Source: Rhodospirillaceae bacterium (lineage in GTDB: Bacteria; Pseudomonadota; Gammaproteobacteria; Steroidobacterales; Rariloculaceae). Taken from it: a stretch of 37,541 nucleotides of DNA. This document shows, one piece after another, positions 15,431-23,438 of this stretch (the first letter of the stretch is position 1; each line of letters begins with the position of its first letter). The DNA is taken from the NCBI GenBank assembly GCA_024638465.1, contig JAHEKF010000004.1:43268-80808 (forward strand), read 5' to 3'. The notes under the pieces were generated by a model, which was not told the origin of the DNA, searched no databases, and saw nothing but the letters and a program-made list of their open reading frames with translations. Position numbers and translations under genes: made by a program.

Positions 15431-16933
15431 ATGAGCGCGCAAACTGACAATTCGGGGCGACTTCTGCGGGCGCTGTCTTTAACACTGGCGGCCGGACTGC
15501 TGGGCGCGTGCGCGACACTGCCGTCCAACAACCCCGAACTCGCGGTGCTCGCGCCCGACGAGTCCGCGGCCACGGTCGATATGCGCTCTCATCGGGCGGC
15601 GGAGTTCGCCCAGGCAACCTTGCTGCTGGGCCGCGTATCGCTGCTCGAGCCAATCATTCGGCCTTTTTCAACACCGAAATCGCTGATTTCGTTGATCCTG
15701 AAGTCTTCCTACAGCTTCGCCCATCGCGTATCTCTCGATGCCGGCCGCTTTCAGGCGCTGGAGAAAGATCCGCTGCCGCCGATTATGCCGCGCGCCGGCA
15801 TGGACCTGGTTGCATGGGAAGAACATCTCGACCGCATCGCGGGTACGGCCACGACCGGCACCGTGAATTTTCTTGTCGACGGACCCGAGTTTTTCCCTCG
15901 GTTTATCGAGGCGATTGACGAAGCCGAGGAGTCCATCGATATCCGGACTTATATCTTCGATAACGACAACTTCGCCGTTTCAGTCGCCGATCTTTTGAAG
16001 GAGCGTTCTGCTGAGATCGACGTTCGCGTTCTTCTCGACGGCATCGGTGCAATCATCGGGACTCGCGTCGATCCGGACGAAATCTCGGAGGACTTCACTC
16101 CTCCCCTCGAGATGCGCTCGTATCTTCGCAACGGCTCGAAGATAAAGGTCAGAACCAGCGGTAATCCGTTTCTGACCGGAGACCACACGAAGACGTTTAT
16201 CTTCGACGGCGAACTCGCGTTTCTCGGCGGCATGAACATCGGCCGGGAATACCGCTACGAGTGGCACGACCTCATGATGGAGGTCACCGGACCCGTCGTC
16301 GAGTTGCTGCAGTACGACTCGGACCTTGCCTGGGCCAAAGCGAGCTGGCTCGGCGATCTGTCAATGTTCGGCCGGTTTCTGTTCCCGCGACCGGGGCGTG
16401 CTGACGAAGGGGGCGTTCCACTGCGGGTTCTGACGACGAAGGATCATGACTCCCAGCTCTATCGCGCACAACTCGCGGCGATACGTCGCGCCGAAAGCTT
16501 TATCTATATTCAGAACCCTTACTTCTCCGACGATGCGATTCTGTTCGAGCTCGCACGGGCGCGCCGCCGCGGAGTGGACGTTCGCGTGATCCTGCCGAAT
16601 GAAGGCAATCATGAAGCGCACAACTACAGCAACCAGATAGCGATCAACACCATGCTGCGCCATGGGATTCGAGTCTATTCCTACCCGCAGATGTCGCACG
16701 TAAAGGCGGCAATCTATGACGGCTGGGCATGCTTCGGTTCTGCGAACTTCGACAAGCTCTCGTTGCAGATCAACGAAGAACTGAATCTGGGCACCTCCGA
16801 TCCGGGCATCGTCGGCGAACTCCTTGCGCGCGTATTCGAACCTGATTTTGCGATCTCGGAGGAACTGACCGAACCGCGAAAGATCGACTGGACCCACCGG
16901 ATCGCAGAGATCGTCTCGGACGAAATTCTCTAG
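15431..16933 (+). CDS. Phospholipase D-family lipoprotein (cardiolipin synthase-like)
   Basis: A 500-aa lipoprotein: the signal ends LLGAC with the lipid-accepting Cys at residue 27. Two complete HKD motifs are present, each HxKxxxxD followed by G(G/S)xN: H252-K254-D259 with GGMN, and H423-K425-D430 with GSAN. That is the full active site of phospholipase D/cardiolipin synthase enzymes, which transfer phosphatidyl groups. The segments IEAIDEAEESIDIRTYIFD and FIYIQNPYFSDD are also typical. Being a lipoprotein rather than a membrane-helix enzyme sets it apart from cardiolipin synthase A; it may be a periplasm-facing relative such as the ClsC group. It stands alone and converges on asnB. Confidence 0.88.
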   Translation: MSAQTDNSGRLLRALSLTLAAGLLGACATLPSNNPELAVLAPDESAATVDMRSHRAAEFAQATLLLGRVSLLEPIIRPFSTPKSLISLILKSSYSFAHRVSLDAGRFQALEKDPLPPIMPRAGMDLVAWEEHLDRIAGTATTGTVNFLVDGPEFFPRFIEAIDEAEESIDIRTYIFDNDNFAVSVADLLKERSAEIDVRVLLDGIGAIIGTRVDPDEISEDFTPPLEMRSYLRNGSKIKVRTSGNPFLTGDHTKTFIFDGELAFLGGMNIGREYRYEWHDLMMEVTGPVVELLQYDSDLAWAKASWLGDLSMFGRFLFPRPGRADEGGVPLRVLTTKDHDSQLYRAQLAAIRRAESFIYIQNPYFSDDAILFELARARRRGVDVRVILPNEGNHEAHNYSNQIAINTMLRHGIRVYSYPQMSHVKAAIYDGWACFGSANFDKLSLQINEELNLGTSDPGIVGELLARVFEPDFAISEELTEPRKIDWTHRIAEIVSDEIL

Positions 16934-16954
16934 CGCATCACTGCTTTTCGCGCG

Positions 16955-18682
16955 TCAGGAGCCGCCATACCGATCGCGGAAATCTGCGAGCAGCCGTCGT
17001 TGCAATTCCGTCGGACCCTCCGCGCTGAAGTAGTATCGCGGTGTCCCGAATCCCTTCTTTTTGCGGTCGAGCACGGCATCGGGAAGGATTCCGCGATAGG
17101 CGCGTTTCAGCAGCCCCTTGAGCTCTCCGTCCGCGAATCGTAGTGCTTCCGGGAGACCGAAACTGAATTCGATCACGCGTCGGTCGAGCAGCGGCACCCG
17201 CGCTTCCAGCGATACCGACATGCTCGTCCGGTCGACTTTCGTCAGAATATCGCCTGGCAAATAGGTATTGAAATCAACGATCTGCAGGCGCGTGCGCAAC
17301 GGAAGGTCGTCGCGCCAGTGCTCACGGTAATGCCAGTAATGGTCGTAGTCGGCCGGGATACCGAACTCGTCGGCATAGGGCCGTTTCTCGGCTGGCGTCA
17401 GCGCGTTCATGAGCTTGCCCCAGAGCGCAACATCGTCGGAAAACGCCCACTCGATCTGCGAAAGTGCTTTTTTCGCTCTTCGTCCACTGACATGGTCACG
17501 CAGTCCGCTGATCCAGTTGTCGAACGGTTTTGGCCAGGTCGGGAAACGCGAATAGCGCGAATAGCGCGAGTAGGTTCTATACCCGCCGAAAATCTCGTCA
17601 CCGCCATCTCCCGTCAGCACGACCGTGACCTTCTCGCGTGCCGTCGCTGAGACGAATTGCGTCGGCAGGCAGGATTCGTCGGCGAACGGCTCATCGAACC
17701 AGCCGGCAACGGATGGCAGCATCGCCTCGGCCTGCGCCTTCGTCAGTGTGCGCTCATGATGATCTGTGCCAAATCGATCGGCTACCTCGCGAGCGTAGCT
17801 GACCTCGGAATGCTCGGCGGTATCGAAACCGATAGAGAACGTCTTGAGATCGTTGGTCGAATTAGACGCGGACGCGACCACCGCACTCGAATCGACACCG
17901 CCCGACAGGAAGAATCCCACGGGTACGTCAGCAACCAGCTGATCCTTGACGCAGGCGTCGATAACGGCTCGCAGTTCCTCGGCACATTCGCTGCTATCGC
18001 GTGGCGCAGCGTCAATCGCGACTTCAATCTGCCAATAGCGGCGCGCGTCAGAGAGATATTGCCTGTCCGGCTCATACGTCAATCGATGCGCGGGCGGCAG
18101 CTTGTAGATCGATCGATACGGTGTCTTGGGAGCGGGCACGTAGCGATAGGTCAGGAAGTCGAATAGCGCGGTCTCGTCGATCTCGAGGCCGTGACACATG
18201 GCGGTCAGCGCCTTGAGCTCCGACGCGAACGCAAAGTGCTTGCCGTCAAAAAAGTAATAGAGCGGCTTTATACCCGGCCGGTCGCGATAGAGTTCCAGCT
18301 TGCGCACACGAGCATCCCAGATCGCAATCGCAAACATGCCGTCGAGATGTTCGATGAAGTCGTCACCCCAGACCAGGTACGCGCGCAACAAGACCTCGGT
18401 GTCGGAATCGGTACGAAAACGCTGCCCTTCGCGTTCGAGTTCGATCCTCAGCGCCCGATAGCCATAAATTTCGCCGTTAAAGACGATCCAGGACTCGCCA
18501 TCGTCAGCGAACATTGGTTGATTCGCGACGTCGCGCAGATCGATGATCGCGAGGCGACGAAATCCTACATGGAATGGCGATGAACGTACGAGCTGCTCCG
18601 CGTCCGGGCCACGGTGTGCGATCGACGTCAACGCAGCCGTGAAATTCCACTCCGGATTGGTTCCACCGACGAAGCCGCACAT
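16955..18682 (-). CDS. asnB: Asparagine synthetase B-type glutamine amidotransferase
   Basis: A 575-aa enzyme with the class II glutaminase domain (nucleophile Cys2, HRGPD, FNGEIYGY, DSDTE) in the first 200 residues and the synthetase domain after it (ATP pyrophosphatase loop SGGVDSS at 260-266, LTGDGGDE at 356-363, late KVDRTSMSVSLEARVPLLD). The family makes asparagine or amidates other carboxylates, using ATP and glutamine. It is the fourth gene behind a cobalamin riboswitch and starts 3 bases after btuF, so it should be co-regulated with B12 uptake. Whether it acts on asparagine or on another acid is open. Residues 371-379 are a (Tyr-Ser-Arg)3 tract encoded by a 9-bp tandem repeat. Confidence 0.9.
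   Translation of the reverse strand: MCGFVGGTNPEWNFTAALTSIAHRGPDAEQLVRSSPFHVGFRRLAIIDLRDVANQPMFADDGESWIVFNGEIYGYRALRIELEREGQRFRTDSDTEVLLRAYLVWGDDFIEHLDGMFAIAIWDARVRKLELYRDRPGIKPLYYFFDGKHFAFASELKALTAMCHGLEIDETALFDFLTYRYVPAPKTPYRSIYKLPPAHRLTYEPDRQYLSDARRYWQIEVAIDAAPRDSSECAEELRAVIDACVKDQLVADVPVGFFLSGGVDSSAVVASASNSTNDLKTFSIGFDTAEHSEVSYAREVADRFGTDHHERTLTKAQAEAMLPSVAGWFDEPFADESCLPTQFVSATAREKVTVVLTGDGGDEIFGGYRTYSRYSRYSRFPTWPKPFDNWISGLRDHVSGRRAKKALSQIEWAFSDDVALWGKLMNALTPAEKRPYADEFGIPADYDHYWHYREHWRDDLPLRTRLQIVDFNTYLPGDILTKVDRTSMSVSLEARVPLLDRRVIEFSFGLPEALRFADGELKGLLKRAYRGILPDAVLDRKKKGFGTPRYYFSAEGPTELQRRLLADFRDRYGGS
17547..17573. repeat. Three tandem 9-bp units inside asnB
   Basis: Units CGCGAATAG, CGCGAATAG and CGCGAGTAG lie head to tail at 17547-17573. 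On the coding strand they give three Tyr-Ser-Arg triplets just after the GGYRT motif. The unit keeps frame, so unit gain or loss would change protein length but not frame. Confidence 0.85.
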
Positions 18683-18685
18683 TGC

Positions 18686-19630
18686 TCAGCCCGCCGCATA
18701 CAGATCGCCGAAGACAGGCGGCGCCACGACGAAATCGTGGTAGTCCAGAGGTCGCGGATGCAGGTCGGGGTGCAGGGTATGCGCGAGCGCTTCGAGACTA
18801 TTGACCAGGCGCGGACCGGGGCGGTTGAAATAGGCATTGCCGTCGAAGACGTGTACGCGGCCTGACTTGGCGCAGGGCAGCTCATTCCAGCCTTCTCTCG
18901 ACGATAGCAGCGGCAGATCGCCGGACGCACGATCGAGTTCGAATCCGCAGCACGCAATACAGAGCACCTCCGGTTGCAGTTCGATGAGATCGCTCCAGCT
19001 GCACTGCGTGGAAGGCTTGCCTTCATTACCCAGCCTGTCGCGACCTCCGGCAATACGCACGAGCTCGGGCGTCCAGTGGCCCGCGGTAAACGGTGGGTCG
19101 ATCCACTCGAGAAAAGCCACATCGATCGGCTCGCTTACGGTAGATTGCGTACGCCCCGCAACGGCGTCCACCCGCCGCCGCAACTCGGCAACGCGTTCGC
19201 CAGCCTGCGCCGCGATGCCTGCCGCAGCTCCGACCATCATCATCGTCTCGAAAACGTCATTCAGACACGCGGGCTCGAGGTTGACGACCTCGGCGTCGCC
19301 ATCCATCGCAAGCACGGCTGCATTGACATCGTCCGCCGACACGGCACAGACATCGCACAGTGCCTGCGTCACGATGAGGTCCGGTTGCAACCGGGTCAGG
19401 AGATCGACATCCAGCGCGTAAAGCGCGGTATGGGAATCGAGATGGGCGCGAACCGACTCGTCTATCTCAGCGCTCGACGCGTTCTTCGGGATAACGCTGG
19501 ACGTAACAACGGGGAGACCTCGAATGTCGCCGGGAAAATCGCATTCGTGAGAGACGCCAACGAGGTTATCGGTCAGACCGAGATCGCAGACGATTTCGGT
19601 CGCGCTCGGCAATAGTGAGACGATCCTGAT
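18686..19630 (-). CDS. btuF: Cobalamin-binding periplasmic-type protein (BtuF-like), apparent ATC start
   Basis: The frame runs to about 314 residues beginning RIVSLLPSATEIVCDLGL, the classic N-terminus of BtuF-like corrinoid-binding proteins. Later family marks are LQPDLIVTQALCDVCAVS and GHWTPELVRIAGG. There is no ATG, GTG or TTG at the start: the position of the usual Met is ATC at 19630, preceded by GGGGACGACG. The next upstream in-frame Met lies inside the previous gene and gives a non-homologous tail. So it uses an ATC start, or the base is an error. There is no clear signal peptide, as in several relatives. It sits in the riboswitch-driven B12 operon between a DUF6580 gene and asnB. Confidence 0.8.
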   Translation of the reverse strand: MRIVSLLPSATEIVCDLGLTDNLVGVSHECDFPGDIRGLPVVTSSVIPKNASSAEIDESVRAHLDSHTALYALDVDLLTRLQPDLIVTQALCDVCAVSADDVNAAVLAMDGDAEVVNLEPACLNDVFETMMMVGAAAGIAAQAGERVAELRRRVDAVAGRTQSTVSEPIDVAFLEWIDPPFTAGHWTPELVRIAGGRDRLGNEGKPSTQCSWSDLIELQPEVLCIACCGFELDRASGDLPLLSSREGWNELPCAKSGRVHVFDGNAYFNRPGPRLVNSLEALAHTLHPDLHPRPLDYHDFVVAPPVFGDLYAAG

Positions 19631-19643
19631 CGTCGTCCCCGTA

Positions 19644-20150
19644 TCAGAAGGAAAGCCGCTGGCCTCCGCGACGACGGATCGCCGCCGTGACCATTTCCTG
19701 GCCACCGAACAGTATTCCCGCGTAGAAAGCGTCGCCGACCAGCAATACCCCGTAGAACGGGATTGCGAGCACATAACACTCGACAAGCCCGGCAAGCGTC
19801 AATGGATAGTAGCCTGCAGCCCAGACGCCGAAATTCGAGAGCACGAAAAAGATTGTCGACGAAGCGAACACGGCGCCACCGATACGCGCGACCGATCGCT
19901 TTTCGCTCAGCAACAGGTGACCAAGTAGAGGACCGGCAAGAAACCCGAGATAAACGAACAGCATGATCATGGGCTCGTAGAAGCCGATTATCAGATCCGC
20001 AATCAGGAGCGCGGTCAACGGTACGAGCCAGGAGATCCTCGGCCTGACGTTCGCTCCCGCAAACAGCCCCAGCGCACCGATAGGAGTGAAGTTCCAGGGA
20101 TGAGGAAACAGGCGCGCAATAACGCCGAGTATGATCAGAAAGTAAGGCAT
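19644..20150 (-). CDS. DUF6580-type membrane protein, putative transport component
   Basis: A 168-aa protein with about five membrane helices, beginning MPYFLIILGVIARLFPHPWN and FTPIGALGLFAGANVRPR, the typical start of the DUF6580 family, which resembles substrate-binding (S) components of ECF-type transporters. Position between btuB and btuF, behind a cobalamin riboswitch, suggests a role in moving corrinoid across the inner membrane. No BtuC/BtuD genes lie here, so this may replace or assist them. The start has a good GGAGAAGAC site. The stop is 13 bases from the ATC start of btuF. Confidence 0.82.
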   Translation of the reverse strand: MPYFLIILGVIARLFPHPWNFTPIGALGLFAGANVRPRISWLVPLTALLIADLIIGFYEPMIMLFVYLGFLAGPLLGHLLLSEKRSVARIGGAVFASSTIFFVLSNFGVWAAGYYPLTLAGLVECYVLAIPFYGVLLVGDAFYAGILFGGQEMVTAAIRRRGGQRLSF

Positions 20151-20166
20151 GTCTTCTCCTGCAGCG

Positions 20167-22080
20167 CTAAGGCGCGACTCGCACGCCGAAGTAAGCCCCG
20201 ACGCCGGGCGTATTGAAGCCTACGACGTCCTCATAGTTCTCGTCCAGAAGATTCTCGATTCGCCCGATCAGCTGAACGCCGGGCGTCAGCTGATAACTTG
20301 CAGCCACCCCGATTAGCGTGTAGCCATCGAGACGCACACGCTCCGGCGGCTGCGGGAACGGTGGAAACGCGACGTCGTCCTGGCTGCCGTTATAGGAAAG
20401 ATTGAAATTGATGTTGGTCCGCATCCCGGATGCGTAATTCAGGCTCAAAGCGAACATGTTTTTCGGCCTGCGCGTCTCATCCACCTTTTCACCGAGCGCC
20501 TGCCGCTCCGTGCTATCGAGATAGGTATAGCTGGCTGACAGATCTACCGAACCGGACAGATCGGCATTGAAACCCAGCTCCACGCCGGACCGCTCGCTTT
20601 TCCCGGGACGGTTCGCCGCGGTAAAGAAAGTCGACGCAGGATCGAATACGAAGCCGTCGATCTCGTCCTCGAGTTGTTCGTCGAAATAGGTCGCAGCAAT
20701 CGACGCGTTCAGCGTCGACAGCGGCAAATCGAACCCGAGCTCCCAGCCTTTGGATTTCTCCGGCTTGAGATCCGGGTTGCCGACGAATTCGTCGGAGAAA
20801 AAGCCGAACCGGTCGACGAATGTGGGTGACTTCTGGCCGGTACCCGCGCTTGCGTGGACCCGAATCCCTGAACTCACCGCGCGATAGGATCCGGTCAGGC
20901 GATAGGTCGAAATATCGTCGAAAGCGCTATTGTCGTCGTGGCGAAGCGCCGCGGAGACGGAAAACGGTCCGAGTCCCACTCCCTGATACTCCAGCACATA
21001 GCCTGTCGTATCGAGAGCCTGATCCTGATTGGGGTCACCGAAAAAACTCGCCGGCCCGCGTTGCGCGAAATCCTGAGTCTCTCGATCTATCGCGAAGGTC
21101 AACCGGTGCGCATCCGCGTCGTCCAGCGCTACACTCGTCTGCAGATACATTCCGAGCTTTTCAGCCGCCGTCGACCCGAGAAACGCGCCCGTATCGGTAT
21201 TGTAATTATCGGTCTCGAGCTGCGTCAGACTCAGCTGATGCCGCCAGCGTTCGCTCGCGGACGACGTCTTCGCGGAGATTCGCAGATATTGTTGTGTCGC
21301 ATCCGTCTCGCGATCCGCATCCACCGGCAAGCCGGTAGTAACAAAGTCTGTCCCGTCGAACTCCGTGAGCGATTCAGTGCGTCGTGCAAATAGCTCGAGC
21401 CTGGTGCGATCGGATATCCGCGCGCCGGCGTTGATACTGAGCGTCGAATTTCGGCTACCGTCTTCCTCGTCGCCGGTGCGCGAAATGTTTGCGCCGTCCG
21501 TATCGAGATGTGAGATGCCGAGATTCAGATCGAAGACGTCGCCCGTCGCAGACAGCTGCCCGCCTGTCATCGTTGTGGAGAAACTCCCCGCCTCGAGATA
21601 GCCGCTTGCCGAAAACGGTTCGGTTCCCCGGCGAGTGATCAGATTGATGACGCCGGCCAGCGCATCGCTACCCCAAAGCGCGCTCTGGGGACCGCGGATC
21701 ACCTCGATGCGTTCGATTTCCGTCGCCATGAGCTGCTCGAAAAGGAATTCGCCCCCCGATGCCGGGTCATTGGCCTCGACACCATCGATAAATACCATGA
21801 CCTGGTTGGCTTCGGCACCGCGAACCCGGAACTGGGTCTGTGATCCGAGCGTGCCGACGCGACTCATGGCGAACCCCGGCACATCGCGCAGCGCATCGGC
21901 GACGTAGACGATCTGGCGACGCTCGAGTTCCTCGCGGCTAATGACGGTATAGGAGCTGCCTGCGCGCGCCGCCGGGACCGGCGTCCGGGACGCCGTGACG
22001 AGTACATCTTCCAGATCGGCGTCCTGGGCAGCCGCCAGCGTCGCCGCCAGCACCAGAGGAATCAAGGACATTTTATTCAC
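20167..22080 (-). CDS. btuB: TonB-dependent vitamin B12 receptor
   Basis: A 637-aa outer-membrane receptor with a signal peptide (..LAAAQ), a TonB box (EDVLVTASR) close to the mature N-terminus, a plug domain (YVADALRDVPGFAMSR, VFIDGVEAND, IERIEVIRGPQSALWGSDALAGVINLIT), and a 22-strand barrel ending ..GVGAYFGVRVAP. The late GFNTPG segment is typical of BtuB. Length fits BtuB (about 600 aa). The start is GTG at 22080, with AGGGA seven or so bases upstream; an ATG three codons later (22071) is the alternative. It is the first large gene after the riboswitch, so corrinoid should repress it. Confidence 0.9.
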   Translation of the reverse strand: MNKMSLIPLVLAATLAAAQDADLEDVLVTASRTPVPAARAGSSYTVISREELERRQIVYVADALRDVPGFAMSRVGTLGSQTQFRVRGAEANQVMVFIDGVEANDPASGGEFLFEQLMATEIERIEVIRGPQSALWGSDALAGVINLITRRGTEPFSASGYLEAGSFSTTMTGGQLSATGDVFDLNLGISHLDTDGANISRTGDEEDGSRNSTLSINAGARISDRTRLELFARRTESLTEFDGTDFVTTGLPVDADRETDATQQYLRISAKTSSASERWRHQLSLTQLETDNYNTDTGAFLGSTAAEKLGMYLQTSVALDDADAHRLTFAIDRETQDFAQRGPASFFGDPNQDQALDTTGYVLEYQGVGLGPFSVSAALRHDDNSAFDDISTYRLTGSYRAVSSGIRVHASAGTGQKSPTFVDRFGFFSDEFVGNPDLKPEKSKGWELGFDLPLSTLNASIAATYFDEQLEDEIDGFVFDPASTFFTAANRPGKSERSGVELGFNADLSGSVDLSASYTYLDSTERQALGEKVDETRRPKNMFALSLNYASGMRTNINFNLSYNGSQDDVAFPPFPQPPERVRLDGYTLIGVAASYQLTPGVQLIGRIENLLDENYEDVVGFNTPGVGAYFGVRVAP

Positions 22081-22101
22081 GGCCTATCCCTAAGGACGCT
22101 C

Positions 22102-22200
22102 TCACCCGAGCGCCAGATAGAGGCCGGATCGCAACAGGCAGAATAATCCGCCGAGAGTCAGGATGGAGTTCAAAGATCGGAAATCGAGATCCTGAAACAC
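22102..22200 (-). CDS. Possible small hydrophobic leader peptide between riboswitch and btuB
   Basis: A GTG at 22200 opens 32 codons (from FQDLDFRSLNSIL to ..RSGLYLALG, stop 22102-22104). A GGAGGG sequence lies about nine bases upstream in the loop of a hairpin that follows the riboswitch. The frame also runs upstream to an ATG at 22236 (44 aa) that touches the last stem of the aptamer. The C-terminal half (LNSILTLGGLFCLLRSGLYLAL) is hydrophobic enough to cross a membrane. I do not recognise it. It may be a real small protein, a regulatory leader, or chance. Confidence 0.4.
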   Translation of the reverse strand: MFQDLDFRSLNSILTLGGLFCLLRSGLYLALG

Positions 22201-22201
22201 C

Positions 22202-22223
22202 CGGTTAGACCCTCCGCTAACCG
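22202..22223 (-). promoter_or_regulatory. Hairpin with ribosome-site-like loop behind the riboswitch
   Basis: A perfect 7-bp stem (CGGTTAG/CTAACCG on the RNA strand) holds an 8-base loop CGGAGGGT that contains GGAGG. It starts about 13 bases after the last conserved riboswitch element and precedes a GTG nine bases away. It is placed as the expression platform hairpin would be, where loop pairing decides ribosome access. Confidence 0.5.
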
Positions 22224-22229
22224 ACGTCA

Positions 22230-22440
22230 ACACCATGCAGGCCGGTATACGGGCTCGCGAGTGAGCTTCGCTCGGCATGATCGCCTTCCCATGCGTAACG
22301 CACAGTGGCTGTTGATCACGCTTCGACTCGCTTACCGTTGCGGGGGCAGCGACGGCCTTGTCCCTCTTTGTTCGCCAGGGGACGCACCGTCTTCCCGTTC
22401 AACCCTCGGGTGGTAACACCTCCGGGCACCTGCAACACGA
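22230..22440 (-). ncRNA. Cobalamin riboswitch upstream of btuB
   Basis: On the minus strand the conserved elements occur in order and spacing: a GGTG start near 22430, GGGTTGAACGGGAA then GACGGTGC, the diagnostic GCTGCCCCCGCAAC (22350-22337) followed by GGTAAGCG, AGCCACT (22310-22304), GGGAAGGCG (22290-22282), and the B12-box-like GAGCCCGTATACCGGCCTGC ending at 22237. The end strands TGCAGG and CCTGCA can pair as the closing stem. The class binds adenosyl- or other cobalamins and lowers expression when corrinoid is plentiful. Confidence 0.95.
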
Positions 22441-22446
22441 GGCCGC

Positions 22447-22475
22447 AGTATCGGGAATGCACCGACGAAATACAA
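22447..22475 (-). promoter_or_regulatory. Sigma70-like promoter of the riboswitch operon
   Basis: On the minus strand, TTGTAT (22475-22470) and GATACT (22452-22447) are separated by exactly 17 bases. Each matches four of six consensus bases. A start near 22440 would open the transcript just before the first riboswitch stem, which is the expected place. It lies in the short gap after the lipid operon's last gene. Confidence 0.6.
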
Positions 22476-22481
22476 GCGACC

Positions 22482-23438
22482 CTAAAGCGCGCCTGACCCG
22501 GCCCACCAGAACCGAACGATGTGGAAAAATACCGGCGCGGCGAAGACGACGGAGTCGAGGCGGTCGAGAATGCCGCCGTGTCCCTGGATCGACCAGCCCC
22601 AATCCTTAACCCCGCGGTCACGCTTGATCGCCGACATGACGAGACCGCCGAGAAAGCCCATGAGCGCGACGATCAACGCGAGAACAGCGGATTCGATTAC
22701 CGTGAATGGCGTAATCCACCAGAGCATGGCGCCGATGGCCGCGGCGCTGAGCACGCCACCGGCGAAGCCTTCGAGCGTTTTGGATGGCGAAAGTCGGGGA
22801 GCAATCTTGTGACCGCCGATCAGCTTGCCCCAGACGTACTGCATGACGTCGCTCGACTGCGTAACGATCACGAGGTAGGCGATAAGCATAATCTGCTGGT
22901 TCTCGAAACCCGGAATCTCGAGCGATAGCAGCGCTGGCACATGCGACAGACAAAATACCGCGAGCATGAGTCCCCATTGGATCTCGGCAACACGCTCGAG
23001 AAAGTCAGTGGTCTCGGCGCGAAACGCAGAAAGGATCGGCATGAGAAGAAAGACATACACAGGGATAAATATCGAATAGAGCCCATACCAGCGATCGGCG
23101 ATCAGGTAGTACTGCAGCGGGACGACGACAAAGAAAGCGACGAGCAGCGCCCAATAATCACCAGAGCGCGTCCTCGTGAGCGTGATGAATTCCCGTAACC
23201 CGGCGAAGGACAGTAACCCGAAGAGCACGATCACACCTGTCTCGCCGAACAGGAACGCCAGACCCAGAAGCGCCACCATCGCCCACCATGCGTTAATACG
23301 CGCGTTGAGATTGTCGATCACAGCGTTCGGCGAATCCGGCAGTTGCCGCGCCGCCAGTGTTCTGCCGATCAGCGTCGCGATCACGAGTATCAGCGCGATG
23401 CTGCCGAAAACGACGATCAGTTCTTCGAGCGGGTTCAT
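22482..23438 (-). CDS. ynbB: Phosphatidate cytidylyltransferase family protein, YnbB-like
   Basis: A polytopic protein of 318-319 aa (ATG 23438, or GTG 23441 overlapping the stop of the previous gene). It has about eight membrane helices and the CdsA signature near the end: SAIKRDRGVKDWG then HGGILDRLDS. One signature residue differs: the Pro/Gly before xHGG is Gln (IQGHGG). This deviation also occurs, from memory, in E. coli YnbB. The middle SPSKTLEGFAGG segment is typical. The enzyme makes CDP-diacylglycerol from phosphatidate and CTP. With the plsC-like and ynbA-like genes just upstream it forms a complete local route: acyl transfer, CDP activation, head-group transfer. Confidence 0.85.
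   Translation of the reverse strand: MNPLEELIVVFGSIALILVIATLIGRTLAARQLPDSPNAVIDNLNARINAWWAMVALLGLAFLFGETGVIVLFGLLSFAGLREFITLTRTRSGDYWALLVAFFVVVPLQYYLIADRWYGLYSIFIPVYVFLLMPILSAFRAETTDFLERVAEIQWGLMLAVFCLSHVPALLSLEIPGFENQQIMLIAYLVIVTQSSDVMQYVWGKLIGGHKIAPRLSPSKTLEGFAGGVLSAAAIGAMLWWITPFTVIESAVLALIVALMGFLGGLVMSAIKRDRGVKDWGWSIQGHGGILDRLDSVVFAAPVFFHIVRFWWAGSGAL

Noticed and set aside
22482..22500. Terminator between the lipid operon and the riboswitch
   Set aside because: No hairpin with T-run in this gap; read-through into the B12 operon cannot be excluded.
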